Origin: Muscardinus avellanarius
Lineage: Eukaryota; Chordata; Mammalia; Rodentia; Gliridae
Direction: 5' to 3'
DNA length: 64,000 nt
NCBI GenBank assembly: GCA_963383645.1
Contig: OY726563.1
Span: 25,762,821 to 25,826,820 of the forward strand
Below the pieces are notes generated by a model, which had not been told where the DNA came from, searched no databases, and saw only the letters and a program-made list of their open reading frames with translations. The position numbers and the translations under genes were made by a program. Positions 23,985 through 36,415 of the stretch are shown one piece after another; position 1 is the stretch's first letter, and every line of letters begins with the position of its first letter.

Positions 23985-24030
23985 CTAAAATTCAAAAGAA
24001 AAAAAACAAAAAAAGGAAAATTAGAAACAC
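23985..24030 (-). other. DMD: Exon 51 splice acceptor, polypyrimidine tract and candidate branch point
   Basis: Read on the minus strand, the intron ends TTTTAG directly before the exon; the AG is at 23986-23985. A T-rich tract broken by two purines lies at about 23996-24018. A CTAAT motif (24024-24020) fits the yUnAy branch-point pattern, placing the candidate branch adenosine at 24021, 36 nt from the acceptor G. Spacing and composition are normal for a constitutive acceptor. The branch point is an inference from the motif. Confidence 0.85.
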
Positions 24031-24694
24031 AAGCTAAAGAGCCAAATTCAATAACAATAAATCAATTTTAATTGAAAGACAATGACATGAGACAAACTAA
24101 TATTTACAACATTATATGTGCTTATTTATAACAATGTGGATATTTTGGGAAGTAATCAATCATGGAAGATTCAAAGATAAACTTTCTTTAATACACATTT
24201 AATAATATTTCAGAAAGATTAGCATATTCTCATGCCTGAACAAATGATTTAAATAATAATTCTCAATAATAACTACATGATTGTGAACCTGATAAACAAA
24301 GGTATTCTGACATTTCTAGGTGAACAAGTTTTACTTACTTCTAAGAAAAACTAAGGATTTGGATAAGATCTTATTCTTGCTTATGACTTCCTTGAATAAG
24401 AAGTAAATTACTTTGGAGGAAGACCTAGGGAAACCAAAGCCAAAGAAATGTTCTTGTCTTAGCTCTGTATTTTATATTGGGAGTAGTTTATTTCATTTTT
24501 CCTCTTTTCTTTTAGAGTGGTAATAAAGTTTCTAGTGGTGAAGCAAAACAAAGGTCTGTTACTTTTGGAGAACCAGAACTAGCAAAGTTTTTCTACTTGG
24601 ACTTGAAACACTTGTTTCAAGGTCATTAAGAAATCTTAGATTAATATTAATAGTGTTGAACACTGGAGTGTAAGATAGCAAATGGAAATGATTA

Positions 24695-24992
24695 CAATCT
24701 GAAATCTGGAGTGAAAACATCTGGGAGACAATCCTGCTTCCTGCCTGAGGAACTCTAGGACCTCCGTTAAGTTATTTAACCTCTCTAAGCTTCAATTTTT
24801 CTCCTCAGTAAAGAAAGAATGGTAATAGCGGAAGTGTCACAAGGGCAGGTATGTGGATTTAATGACTAATACAAGCAATAACCATATGACATCAGAAATA
24901 TTATTAATATCAATATCATCATCATTATAGTGATATTAGCATTGTGCCTGAAACCAGTAGGTAATCAATAATATCATTACTATTTTTTATAA
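24695..24992 (+). repeat. MIR SINE relic
   Basis: Sense landmarks in order: 'gggagacaatcctgcttcct', 'gttatttaacctctctaagc', 'ttctcctcagtaaagaaaga', 'gtggatttaatgactaatac' and 'gtgcctgaaaccagtaggta'. An internal ATT/ATC-rich insertion lengthens it. Confidence 0.75.
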
Positions 24993-24995
24993 ATG

Positions 24996-24996
<1 letters not shown>

Positions 24997-25033
<37 letters not shown>

Positions 25034-25035
25034 TA
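24997..25035. repeat. (ATT)n microsatellite
   Basis: About twelve ATT units following the 3' end of the MIR relic. Confidence 0.9.
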
Positions 25036-26399
25036 ACAAAAAAGAACTTTATGAAATAAGAAGTTGAAGTTAAGGACATCAAATCTGAATACTGGGGAAA
25101 ACTCAGTTCATGGACTATCAGAAGCTATTTATTGACTGAAGGAGACTAAACTATGCTGCTGTGATCCTCATACAGATGGGATACTAATGGTGAGTGGTAC
25201 AAGAAAGAAACAGTTAATCTAGTTTATGGACAATGGTTTCGGGAACATAATATAACCCGGAAACTAACAGCAAAGAAATATGGGACTATGTAGTTCAGAA
25301 TGGAAGCTTCCAGAGATAGCTGCAAAAATTATCTCAGTGGGAGATCTCTGGGGCATGGACAAAGGATCTATTCTAGTGACATGAAATGTGTCAAACAGGA
25401 TTTTCATTCTGAGGTGGTCATGCATCAAATATTATGGCTGTGTGTGCACTAAAAGTTGTCTGTTCATTAGAGCAGATTATGAGAGGGATGCAGGAATGTT
25501 TCTTGTCTCTCAAACTTCTCAGAGTTACCAAGAGTCTCCTACAGATGTAAGGACTAATGTTGAACAAAGCAGAAAGAAAGTGTTGAATATGCCAGATAGA
25601 ATAAAAAGCTAATGCCAACGAGTAATGACAAAGAGAATAATACTGAGAAGATAAGGAAGAAGCTATTTTGCTACTCAGGTTCTTTCCAGAAAGAAGGAAA
25701 CATTATTTGAAGTGTCAATACCATCTTGGAATCCATAGTCCAGGAGAACTGTGCATGGGAACAGACAAGGTATAGAAATCTTAAAAGGGATTCAAGCAGC
25801 AGGGCTAAATTCCTGAAGAGGATACATGGGTAAGACTGAAAAGAGCAAAATTAAAACATCACTGGAGGAGTTAACTGCACAACACCAGGGGATTGAAAAA
25901 CATGAACAAATTGTTCCTAAAACAGATACATGATGGCTACCAAGGCAAAATATAGCAGACTGGGAGGATTTCAAGGTTATGCCAAATGTCCAATAGTATT
26001 GATTTTTTTTAACTTGACTTACTGAAATTTTGACTCTCAAATGAGAGGAGGAAAAGAGATTTTTTTTTCTTTAGACTTACACTGTATCAACAAAGAAGTA
26101 CTTAATGAAGTGGAAATTATTATGTCATCATAAATTTCAATATAGGGAAGTACACGAATGCAGAGAATTATCAGAATTAAATGAACATACTACTATTTTA
26201 TGGAATGTACTTTAAAAAAGTCTATTGAAAAGATAGGCTGGAGCTTGAGACTCAAAAGGAGCGGACTTAAGACAATTAAAAAATATAAAAAGGGACATTA
26301 GGATGATAATACTGGAAAATTATCTGTTGTGGGAAAAGGAACAACTCTCATTTTAAAAAAAACTGTAGCAAATTAAGAGGTCTGGCAACACAGCCCTTT

Positions 26400-26575
26400 C
26401 TGTACGGAACATTCATTTCAGGTCTCCATCACCAGCTATCAACATCCTTACACTGGTCAGAAAGGGATGGAGACTCATGTATGTCTGTGTTACCTCTAAT
26501 CCTTGCATGTCGCACAGGTCCTGCAACAGAGTTGGTGTCCAGCAGTGTTCTCTGAATAAATGAATTCAATTTTTG
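26400..26575 (+). repeat. Possible L2 3' end relic
   Basis: The tail 'gttggtgtccagcagtgttc' then 'tctgaataaatgaattcaat' fits a degraded L2 3' terminus. The upstream match is poor. Confidence 0.4.
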
Positions 26576-27897
26576 AGAATCATAGGCACAGTATGCTTTA
26601 TTATTATTATTATTTTTTTTTAGTAAATGTGCAAGTCTTCTATCCATTGTGAGTTTTGAAAGTTGGCAAAAAGGACTGGTTTCTTCAAGGCTAGAACACA
26701 GAACTTGTTGAAGCTCCTGCTATTTAGGTTATTTTAGCTATTTGTAGAAGAAGATAATAATACAGAAAAAGCCACTAGTTAGGGCAGAAAATGGAAGGTA
26801 ATTGTGTGGGGATTTTTTTCTTCCTTTTCTCTTTTTTCAATGTTTGTTGACTCCTCGTTTTCTATATTTGCATGGCATTCTAGGCACTATTATCTGAATC
26901 CGACTTCAAAATCCAGCCTTATTTCTCTCCATTCTCCCCACACCTCAGTCTTTATTCTGCACTCTCCCATTAGTACAGATCATTTTATACTTTTTGTATC
27001 TCCTCAGAAATTCTCCATGTTTCCTAAAGTGTTTCTTTTCCTTCTCCAAAGCCTCATTTCTTATTCATATGCCTATCCTAAATTTTTGTGGTTTTTGGAG
27101 GACCAGGATAAGTACATAACTAAAAAGTCTTCACGAGGAATAGAATTACAACATTCTTTTAGGTCGTAAACATTTTATTGTCTTTAACGTTTTCTCACTT
27201 AAATCTACTTATCACTAAGATGAAAAATATTTTACACCACCATTAGGTTTTAGAGTTGGTTTGTGGTTTAAATTTTATTGTATATATCTAAAGTATACAA
27301 CATGGTGTTAAAGAAAATATGTAGAGGCATATTTCTATGATCTTTATAAAATACACATATTAAAATATATGGATAGACATCCATAGATAGTATTATAGTG
27401 AAGCAAATTAAAAATCATCTCATATAATTACCTCTTTTGTGGCAGGAGCAGCTAAAATGTACGCATTTGGTAGTACAATTTTTTAAGCTATAGTCGACCT
27501 CATGATTGATATATAGATTCTGCATTTCTGCTATTTTTCTTCTTTTGAGCTTTACTCCCATTTCTCTACCACTGGCAATTACTGTTTTGTTCTCTATTTC
27601 TGTATATATAATATTTTTAAATTCCACATATAAGTGAGGTACTGAAATATTTTTTTCATCCTGTGTCTGGCTTATTTCACTTAGTATAATATCCCTAAGG
27701 TTCATCCATGTTGTGGCAAATGGCAAGACTACATTCTTTTTTCTAAGGCTGAACAGATTTCATTGTTTCTATATATTACAGTTTATCTGGTTGGACATCA
27801 ATAGACAGTTTATTTCCGTTTGGGAAATATTATGAATAATGTTACAATGAACATGTGAATACAGGTATAACTTTGAGATACTGATTTCATTTCCTAG

Positions 27898-28039
27898 AAC
27901 GTGGGTGGCTGAGACAGGAGAATCACATATTTGAGGCCAGTCTCAGCAACTTAGCCTAGACATTCTTTCAAAATGAAAGATAAAGTAGGGTTGGGGATAT
28001 AGCTCAGAGGTAGAATGCCACTGGGTTCAATCTCCAGCT

Positions 28040-28041
<2 letters not shown>
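27898..28041 (+). repeat. B1-ID composite SINE inside the L1 relic
   Basis: 5'-truncated sense copy starting at 'ggtggctgagacaggagaat', with 'gaggccagtctcagcaactt' and ID half 'gttggggatatagctcagag' to 'gggttcaatctccagc'. L1 sequence resumes beyond the CA tail. Confidence 0.9.

Positions 28042-28092
<51 letters not shown>
28042..28092. repeat. (CA)n microsatellite replacing a SINE A tail
   Basis: About 25 CA units directly after the SINE 3' end. Confidence 0.95.
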
Positions 28093-28839
28093 GTCCTAAG
28101 AGGAGTGGGGTATCATGGTAGCATTTAATAATGTTTTTGATGACTAATGAAACTAAGTACTTATGCATTCATCTGTTGGTCATTTTTATGTCTTTTGAGA
28201 AAATTTTATTCAGAGCTTTTGCCTATTTTAAATCAGTTTATTTTTCTACTATTGAGTTGTATTATTAACTCTTTATCAGATATATGTTGTGCAAATATTT
28301 TTCTAACCCCACTGGTTGCTGCTGCTTTAGATCACTGATTGTTTACTTTGCTGTGAAGAAGTGTTTTAGTTTGTAGTCTTTTTATTTTTCTCTTATAGTC
28401 TCATTTTTGATAGGATATAAAAAACAACAAAAACATTGCCAAGACAAATGTCCACAAACTTTTATCCTTAGTTCTATTCTAGGAGTTTTATATTTTCTGT
28501 CTTATCTTTTGGTCTTTTATCCATTTTAAATTGATTCTTCATTCTTCAATAGAATATATTATAAGCATCCAATTTTATTCTTTTGAATATGGAAAATGGA
28601 AATCCAATTTACCGCAAATCATTAACTAAAGACACTATCATTTCCCAATTGTTTTGTATGAGTCTAAAGGGTAGCTGATAATAATTGAGAATTATATTCT
28701 AAAGTCAGAAATTTTGGGTCTCAAGTAGTAATTTCATACAAAAGTACAAAAAAGCTAATGTCCATTTACTTCATACATTTTATTAGGGCCTATGCTTTGT
28801 AGAACAATACTATTTAAAATATTTTTTCCTTAAGAGACT

Positions 28840-28840
<1 letters not shown>

Positions 28841-28881
<41 letters not shown>

Positions 28882-28900
28882 CATACATATATATGCATAT
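28841..28900. repeat. (TA)n microsatellite
   Basis: GTG followed by about eighteen TA units, ending in TACA and TATG variants. Confidence 0.95.
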
Positions 28901-29252
28901 TTTTCAAGCAAAATGTTTGAGAAGCTTTTAAGTCTAAGAATCTCGATCTTATTATGTATATTATATTGACTTATGCTGCATTTCTGGATAACAGTAAAAT
29001 GGGTTTATTTTCTGTTATGTCAAATCACTAGAAACATATGTAAACCATTTCATTAGATAAATCTGTTTAGATCTGTGAAGTGGGCAGTTTGAGTGATTTT
29101 TCACAATGTGAGCAATGTGACTCTAAGTTTCAGGCAGTAGTATCAGGTTATTCCAAGTGGGGTTTTTCTTTTAAACATAATTTAAAAAATAGAAGATAGG
29201 TTGAGAGTGCATTATCCTATTACCTTAATTGTGTAAAAAGATACTTCACAAC

Positions 29253-29447
29253 AGTGTGCGTGATGGCACACGCTTGTAATCCCCGCACTTGGGAGGCAGA
29301 GACAGGAGGATTGCGCCATTTCGAAGCCAGCCTTGCTGGCTTAAGAGACCCTGTTCCCAAATAAAAAATACAAAATAGGTCTGGGAGTGTAGCTTGGAGG
29401 TAGAAGAGTTTCCAGGAACCCCAGTACCACCAAAAAAAAAAAAAAAA
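29253..29447 (+). repeat. B1-ID composite SINE, derived subfamily
   Basis: Sense copy with inverted repeat 'aagccagccttgctggctt' (8-bp arms, 3-nt loop), 'aggtctgggagtgtagctt' and the derived end 'agtttccaggaaccccagta', then about 16 A. The A run is poly-U in the DMD transcript. Confidence 0.93.
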
Positions 29448-29487
29448 GTTACTACACAGAATTTTCTCTTTCTCTATTTTTTTCTTT

Positions 29488-29648
29488 CCTTTTTTTGTGG
29501 TACTGGGGACTGAATCCAGGGGTGTTCTAAATCTGAGCTATATCCCATATTGATTTCAAAACAGGGCATCACTAAGTTGCCTGGGGCCTTACTAAGTTGC
29601 TGAGGCTGGCCTCAAACCTCTGATTCTTCTGTTTCAGCCTCCCAGGTA
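29488..29648 (-). repeat. B1-ID composite SINE, older type, 5' truncated
   Basis: Antisense copy: 'gtggtactggggactgaatc', 'catcactaagttgcctgggg', 'tgatttcaaaacagggc'. It stops after 'cagcctcccaggtat'. It lies tail to tail with the SINE at 29253. Confidence 0.9.
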
Positions 29649-30126
29649 TATTATAAGAAAGTTCTGGCAGACCTGGCATCTACACAGAATTTTCAACAGT
29701 ATGTTAGGGAATGGGTTTCCAGTTTTCCTCCCCATGAAAGATAGGAGATGGCTTCCCTGCAAGTTGGTAGAGATCCTCTCCATGTCCCATTTATTCCTCC
29801 CCCTATTCTTATCAGCTTTTTTGGACATCTACTCTTAACCTCAGGCTCTTATTTGGAGATACAAGAAATTGCCCTGGAATTGGCTGCTTCAGCTCTCAGT
29901 TTTTCTAACCACTGTGGGGACTAAGGTTATTCCTTCCAAATGTGTTGGAGAAAATGTTTCTTCCTGCATGAGATCCTGACAAAGAATAGTCTTTCTGATG
30001 TCACATCATTAATTACCCCTTCCTCCAGGAACACTGATGTCTTTTCAGTTCAGTCACTTCCATATCTATATGTATTACAATGCATACAATTAAGTCAGCC
30101 AGATAAATATACATATCATATCTGTA

Positions 30127-30130
<4 letters not shown>

Positions 30131-30174
<44 letters not shown>
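30131..30174. repeat. (GT)n microsatellite
   Basis: About 21 GT units, followed by a short GA-rich stretch. Confidence 0.95.
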
Positions 30175-30176
<2 letters not shown>

Positions 30177-31369
30177 GAGAGAAAGAGAGAGTACATGCAC
30201 TTGGATAGTCTTCTGGTTACTAATGATTGTGCTATACTCACTCATCTATTTGTTAGAAAATTTAAATGACTGCAAAAAAATACACTTTTCCATCTATTGT
30301 TAAGCAGGCCAAAAGTCAAGCTGAAAAGAGCTAATATGAATTGACTTCAGCCCATCAGATTAGTAGAATGAATAACAGTAGGTGAAATATACTCTTGCAA
30401 ACCACAGCTTTGCTCTGAGTATTTTGTTAATTAAAAGGTGTTGGTTTTAGGAAGGGACACTTATTTTTTCAAAAGTGTTTGAAGACATTTCTCTAGTCTA
30501 CATTTTTAATTGGTTTCAGAGGTACGTGATTAGTCAGACTAACAGCTTTACTTAGAGCTTTAAAGAAGCAACTAAATCTTTCAGAAAAACACACACACAA
30601 TGCGTTTGGCATATTTCCTTTGAAGTAGTCACATGCAGTTTTTTCTGTAATTCACAGGTCTCCTTTGGTTGATAAGAATGTGGAAAGCACATATTCTATT
30701 TCTAGCTTTGTTGTGTGAATGTGGTTAACTTTTGTTGTTTGCTTTATTTTTATATTTGAAAAAATCAGTCAACTGACTAAATGATAAGTGATTCTCATTC
30801 AGTGTTATGCTGGAGAATATAAAAAATGCTGTTAAGTATACCTTTCTCCTCACCATGCCATATCAGCAGGAGACAACAATGATAAATAGGGTCAAACTAT
30901 TATGGGACATAGGAAAGATAACTACTTCCATCTCATCAATAGATAAAATAACAGTAAGCAACATTGGGGAATATTTTCTTTTTAAATATTTAAAAGGATG
31001 ACATATGGCTAAACAAAATATGTGAGGGCACTTGTTATCAAAATTAAAAATCATGTCTGAATTTTAAGAAAGAAGAATCATATTATATGTAGGAGATAAC
31101 CTCACTTTTCCCCTCTATTTATAGTCTCTATGTATAAGTTGAACAATAAGAAACAATGTTATGAATACATATTTATTTTGCCTGTATTTTTCTATCTTCC
31201 TAAGGAGCAATTAAATCATATAAATGAACTGTCATATAATTTACATTTTAGAACAATAAGGGCTTGTGTTATACAGGATCAAGGCCTAAAGAACTAGAAC
31301 TCAGGGATTTATAATAAATTATATTTTTCTACTTTACAAAAGTATACTAGGTATGGGAACCATGAAATT

Positions 31370-31915
31370 TTTAAATTTTTGATTATTATTTTAAATATGT
31401 ATTTGTGCATTATAGTCTCACATAATGTAACTCATGTGGACAGTGATATACATGCATACAATGCTTGGTATCCCCCTATGCCTCCCCATCTCTCCCCTTC
31501 CCCATACAGAGAACTGAGATTGCCATTTTGACATTGGTATTTTCAAATATGTACGAATAGCCAGTGGTAGTAATTTCTTCAATGAACCTCACTCTTCTTC
31601 CTCCCCTTCCCTTAAACTACCTCTCTGGCTCCACTGAGGTTTTTCCTCCATTATTTGGGGTGTCTCTGGTATCCCCATTACTTCCTATCCTGCATATATC
31701 AGAGAAAACATATGATCCTTAACTTTTAGTGACTGGCTGATCTCACTTAACGTAATGTTCTCCAGGTTCTTCCATCTTCTTGCAAATGACATAATTTTGT
31801 TCTTATTTATTGTTGAGTAGAATTCCACTGTGTATATATCCCATAATTTTGTAATCCATTCATCTGTTGATGGACACCTAGGTAGGACCTATGGATTTTT
31901 GAAACTCAGTTATGC
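31370..31915 (-). mobile_element. Rodent L1 3' end, antisense, 5' truncated
   Basis: It begins with 'gtgcattatagtctcacata', carries 'ggctgatctcacttaacgta', 'atgttctccaggttcttcca' and 'gtagaattccactgtgtata', and stops after 'catctgttgatggacaccta'. It is less diverged than the L1 at 27265, so probably a younger lineage. Confidence 0.8.
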
Positions 31916-31989
31916 TACCTATCTTCCATAATAATTATTCATTCTTATTAAGAATATAGACAAAATAACAAGTATCTGCTCTGTTTAGA

Positions 31990-32185
31990 AAAAGTGAGAT
32001 TACTACTAACACTACTAAAATCAGCATTTTTTATAAACACTGTTTCATTTCAGTTTTACAAACTTTCAGAGTAAATATTATTATTCTCATTTTACCAAAA
32101 GGAAAAGTAACTTCTCTTGGATCTCACATTAACAAGTAACAAAGCACTAAGACAGGTTGATTAACCACTACACACATTTCCAAGA
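31990..32185 (-). repeat. MIR SINE relic
   Basis: Reverse-complement order: 'gagtaaatattattattctc', 'attttaccaaaaggaaaag', 'taacttctcttggatctcac', 'taacaagtaacaaagcacta'. Confidence 0.7.
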
Positions 32186-32318
32186 ATCATGTGTTAATAA
32201 GAATCATTTCCTACATGTCCCATTCAATAGGATTATTTATCACTGAATATATTTAACTATTAGAGTTATATGTTTCAAGTATATTATATTTAAAATAAAT
32301 CTCATATGCTTTTAATTT

Positions 32319-32524
32319 TTTTTTGCGGTACTGGAGATGGAACCCAGGGACATTCTACCTCCGAGCTACACACCCAGCCCTATTTTTCATTCTTTATTTT
32401 GAAACAGAGTCTCACTGAGTTGCAGAGGGCCTCACTAAGTAGCTGAGGCTGGCCATGAACTGTGATCCTCTTGTTTCAGCTTCCCAAATGTTGAGATTAC
32501 AAGCGTGCACCACCATGCCTGGCT
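32319..32524 (-). repeat. B1-ID composite SINE, older type
   Basis: Full antisense copy: 'gcggtactggagatggaacc', 'tctcactgagttgcagaggg', 'cactaagtagctgaggctgg' and 'gcaccaccatgcctggct'. Confidence 0.93.
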
Positions 32525-32787
32525 CTTTCTAATTTTTGATAGATTGCCCGATCTAGCCATAATAATATGGATTGTAATGATCTTTAGGCATTCCTCCATA
32601 ACTTAAGCAATACTCTTGAGGAATATCTCCAATGTGACTTCATCCAAACATGTATTCTTCCATAACTAATTTGCAGAAATAACCCTTGCTTTTTCCTTTT
32701 TTTATTTTCCATCTTCTAAGTGCCCTTCTATAGTATATGAATTCATAAACTATTATATGAATATATCCTCCATACACTCTATGAAAA

Positions 32788-32985
32788 GAAGGGCTTCTCG
32801 GCCTCACTACTGGCATTTGGCTTGGATAATTATTAGTTTTGAGTGCTTCTCCTACTCATGGCAAGATCAGCATTATTTGTGCATATCCTTCCTAGAACAA
32901 CTCCCAATTATGACAACAAAAAATGTCTCCAAACATTGCCAAATGCCCCCTGAGGTGAGAAAAACTGCTTCTGGTTCGAAAACAA
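32788..32985 (-). repeat. MER5A-type hAT-Charlie DNA transposon relic
   Basis: The reverse complement of MER5A is recognisable end to end: 'gggcttctcggcctcactac', 'ggcatttggcttggataatt', 'aaaaaatgtctccaaacatt', 'gccaaatgccccctgagg' and 'tgcttctggttcgaaaac'. A short open frame across it is incidental. Confidence 0.8.
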
Positions 32986-33239
32986 ATTAATTGAAAGAAA
33001 TTTAAGTTTCTTTTTCTCTCCACTCCCATAGTCTATATACCCTTTTAGTATTTTCTCTAGATATTCTTTATACATATCTAAGTGTATGTTTTCTTACTCT
33101 CAGAAGTATAGCATAAGAGAAAAGAAGTCCTTCTCTTATCCACATGATATTGAGCAGGCACTGAAGAAATAGTAAAAAGCCCATACTTATTACTGCCAGG
33201 AAATACTAAATTATATTACAGAGGAAATGTCTTGGTGAT

Positions 33240-33738
33240 AAAAATGATAGCATCTCTTTGGAGATTCTTTTCACGCATGCACCTAAACCCTTATAAGTGA
33301 GATATTATATCATCTCTAAGACCTGTAGTATACTTCTCCATTCATGAAATGTGGATTGCCTGAGTGCCTTTTTTGGCCAATAGGATATTAGCAAACATAA
33401 AACAAACATGAAAAATGTTTGAGTATTGAGGCATGCTTGGAATTCTTCCACCACTATTTGAATATTGCTATTTTACTAAATAATGATAGACAAGTGACCG
33501 TGTCACCCACATAGTATCAAGCAATAATAACCAACAAATGCCAGGCAATGATTGAGGCCATCAACTTCCAGCTGACCATGAATACATGAATGGGGCAATT
33601 GTGTCTAGCAGAGGAACCACACAGATGAATTCAGCTTTAAACAGATTGAACAGTCATGATTAAATTAAATGATTTTTGTTTCAGGTCATGACATTTGGTG
33701 GTAGTTTGTTACACAGCAATAGATAACTCATACAGCAT
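33240..33738 (+). repeat. MLT1-class MaLR solo LTR relic
   Basis: Sense landmarks: 'ttggccaataggatattag', 'gaccatgaatacatgaatgg', then the end 'ggtggtagtttgttacacag' and 'caatagataactcataca'. It matches the same LTR type as 61480-62060. Confidence 0.75.
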
Positions 33739-34712
33739 CAATTTTCATCTGTTAAATGTTTGCATTCAATATAGAATTTAAGATGTCCCTCCTTTTGCTG
33801 AAAGAAAAAAAAGCTGATCTAGCAGAGATAACACAGCTGGAAAAGGAAATCTTCAAGTTAAACTGTGAAAGACATAAAATGGAAGATTTACAATCATTTG
33901 AATGATGCTTGTAAATCAGGTAGCCAGCATTTTCCCAGATATTTGAAGAAAGCAATAACTTCAGTAGAAATTAAATGTTAAAACACTTAATTCTGTGCAT
34001 AGGTTTAAAGTACAGAATATAATAATGAGAGCCAAGACAGAGACAGCCCAGTGAAGCAGATGAGGAGAGAAAGGTAGGTGAAACCAGTTGAGACCATGCT
34101 ATTAATGAAGGGTAACCTCCATATCCAAGGGATATCAGAATAAAATCTATATAACCATTTGAGTTTAACCAGCAAGAAAACAGCATAAAGTTCTCATTAC
34201 AGAAAATTCACTGCTATTCTACCAACATTTTATCACCTTAAACATTCCTGAATTAAATAATTTATTATGGTTTTGGTTTATTTGTATTTAGTAGAGTCAC
34301 TTCTCCTTAAATAGAAATAAGATTCTGCATGTTGAGCATGAACAAAATGATTTATGAAGTACTCTCTACAAATTCCTTGTAAGTGAGTCTTGTATTTAGA
34401 ATTCTATCACAGTTGCAATCTAGAGATTCATCAGGCAGAAAAAAAAGACAGAGGAACCATTAGTTACAATACAAATGCAGCAGTATTAAACAGTCTAAAT
34501 TTGTAGATTCTTTTGGGTTGAATTGGTAACAATAATATTTGCACTGAACATCGAACAATATTAAAATGAATTCTTAGTCATTTTCTCCATTGGTGTTGAC
34601 AAGAAGAGCATTGTTGCTACCAATTCATAGAGTAGGAAATAAAGTTTGTGTGAATTATATGAACATCTAGTAAATTAAATGAAAGGTTTTGAATAATCCG
34701 TATATCAAAGAA

Positions 34713-34885
34713 AGGGCCAAGTGTAGTGGTACATGCCTGTAATCCTAGTATTTAGGAGGTTGAAATAAGAGAATCAAGGTTAGAGGGCAGCCTCAATAAT
34801 TTAGTGAATTCCTATTTCAAAATAAAAATTAAAAAGGACTGAGTATATCTCAGAGGTAGAATGCTCTTGGGTTCCATCCTAAGGA
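34713..34885 (+). repeat. B1-ID composite SINE, diverged
   Basis: Sense copy: 'ggccaagtgtagtggtacat', 'gcctgtaatcctagtattta', 'ctcagaggtagaatgctctt', ending 'gggttccatcctaagg'. Confidence 0.85.
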
Positions 34886-34901
34886 AGAAAGGATAAGAGG
34901 A

Positions 34902-34945
34902 AAGAAGGAAGGAAGGAAGGAAGGAAGGAAGGAAGGAAGGAAGGA
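34902..34945. repeat. (GGAA)n microsatellite
   Basis: About eleven GGAA units just after a SINE tail, in purine-rich sequence running 34880-34960. Confidence 0.93.
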
Positions 34946-34984
34946 GAAAGAAAGGGGTCTTGATGAGTCATAAAAAGGAATTAA

Positions 34985-35472
34985 TGGAAATCCTGATTTT
35001 TAAAATGAGCAAAGGACTTGAGTAGACATTTCTCTGAAGAAGATATGTGAACAGTCAAAAAGTAACTAAAAGAGTGGTCAGTGTAACTAATTATGGTAGT
35101 AGAAATCAAAACCACAAGGAGATGTCATCTCATACCCATTAGGATGGCCACTATAAAAAAAGAAAGAAAATAGAAAACATAAAATAGCAAATGTTGGTGA
35201 GGATGTGGAGAAATTGAACTTGGAGAACTATTGGGGGGAGTATAAAATGGTGCAATTGCTATGGAATACAGTATAGTGTTCCTCAAAACATTAAAGATAG
35301 AATTACCTTGTCATCCAATGACCCTATCACTGGGTATATATATTCAGAAGAATAAAATAATAGGATCTTGAAGGCATCTTAGCTCATTAATATTCATTGC
35401 AGCATGATTCACATTAGCTGATAAATTTAAATAAGTAGAATGTAGATTTAAGTAGTAAGTAGATGATTCAAA
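34985..35472 (+). mobile_element. Old L1 3' region, sense on the plus strand, truncated
   Basis: Sense L1 landmarks: 'gtagacatttctctgaagaa', 'gaaatcaaaaccacaaggag', 'atgttggtgaggatgtggag', 'atcactgggtatatatattc' and 'attgcagcatgattcacatt'. It ends near a SINE insertion and does not resume. Antisense to DMD. Confidence 0.82.
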
Positions 35473-35494
35473 ACCATCTGTCCTTCCTGCTTTC

Positions 35495-35697
35495 CTTTCT
35501 TTGTACTGGGGATTGAACCCAGGGACGTTCTATCTCTGAGATATATTCCCAGCCCTTTGTATTTTTTACTTTGGAACAGGGAATCACCAAGTTGCTGAGG
35601 GTCTTATTAAGTTTCATAGGCTGACCTTGAACCTGCGAACCTCCTGAGTCAGCCTCCCAGGTCCTGGGATTACAGGCATGTACCACCTTGCCTGGCT
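35495..35697 (-). repeat. B1-ID composite SINE, older type
   Basis: Antisense copy: 'gtactggggattgaacccag', 'atcaccaagttgctgagggt', 'gattacaggcatgtaccacc' and 'ttgcctggct'. An open frame of 72 codons across it on the minus strand is the SINE itself. Confidence 0.93.
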
Positions 35698-35799
35698 AAA
35701 GGCTGTTTTCCTTCTCTCTTTTCTAGGTTAATAAAATTAAAGGATATCCTAAATATCACAAAATATTACTGTATAAAGCACAGTCGTTGTGATAATATT

Positions 35800-36215
35800 A
35801 AGGCCCGGTGAAAACTGACCACTTTGCATCCTTCTTGAAACCTTTAGGGAGTAAGCAGAATATACCGGTTCCTCTCTGTAGTGGATATAGTGGTACTTCA
35901 TTGATATCCTTCTCTGGGAATTTATGGGTCACATCATGGACTCTAGGAATACTGACAACTGGTAGACCACAGATGCATTCCCTCTCTGGGACCTGCTCTT
36001 GGTTAGTCCAGATACATACATATCCCAGAGATATAAGCCTCAGTTTGGAAAACCTCTGATGAACTCCCCCAGCTTGAAGGGAGTCAGGTTGGCTGAGGTC
36101 TCAAAATAAATAGTATGGGTCAGTTTTTCCCATCTGCCCAGTACTGCCTCCCTTGCTTCCTTATAGGTGAATCAATCTACCAAGAATACTTCCTAAAAAA
36201 CATGTGTGCAACTTC
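35800..36215 (+). repeat. Possible ERVL-type LTR relic
   Basis: A block with 'ctgcctcccttgcttcctta', 'taggtgaatcaatctacc' and 'gcaacttcttgtttctgaca' resembles the 3' part of an old ERVL LTR. The rest is not clearly matched and could be unique sequence. Confidence 0.3.
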
Positions 36216-36315
36216 TTGTTTCTGACACCATCCCTTTGGTGCATGTACATAATTGTTTCTCATAAATAAAAATAACATGATGTTTCTAGCCATTAAATTC
36301 TGGAATAATATTATT

Positions 36316-36415
36316 TGGGAAGGGCACCAAGTACTGTGTGAATATATACCATTGTCAACATGATCCACATTATGATGTGAGACTATAGTGCACCAATAAT
36401 AAATAAATAAGATAA
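36316..36415 (+). repeat. 3' end of a rodent L1, sense
   Basis: It ends 'gagactatagtgcaccaata' followed by an AATAAATA tail, the reverse complement of the 'ttattggtgcattatag' 3' terminus seen antisense elsewhere in the window. Confidence 0.6.

Larger units (their letters stand above)
27265..28665 (-). mobile_element. Old L1 3' region, antisense, split by a SINE
   Basis: Plus-strand landmarks in the order of antisense mammalian L1: 'agtatacaacatggtgttaa', 'gtctggcttatttcacttag', 'aggttcatccatgttgtggc', then after the SINE 'tctgttggtcatttttatg', 'ctattgagttgtattatta', 'actttgctgtgaagaagtg', 'cattgccaagacaaatgtcc' and 'gtcttttatccattttaaat'. No open frame survives. The element is on the same strand as DMD. 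Confidence 0.85.

Noticed and set aside
26804..27169. A 121-codon plus-strand open frame rich in Phe, Ser and His
   Set aside because: T/C-rich intron sequence, no recognisable domain or neighbouring splice signals.
34902..34945. Regular direct repeats considered as a CRISPR-like array, here and at other microsatellites
   Set aside because: Units are 2-5 bp with no spacers, in a mammalian intron; simple repeats.
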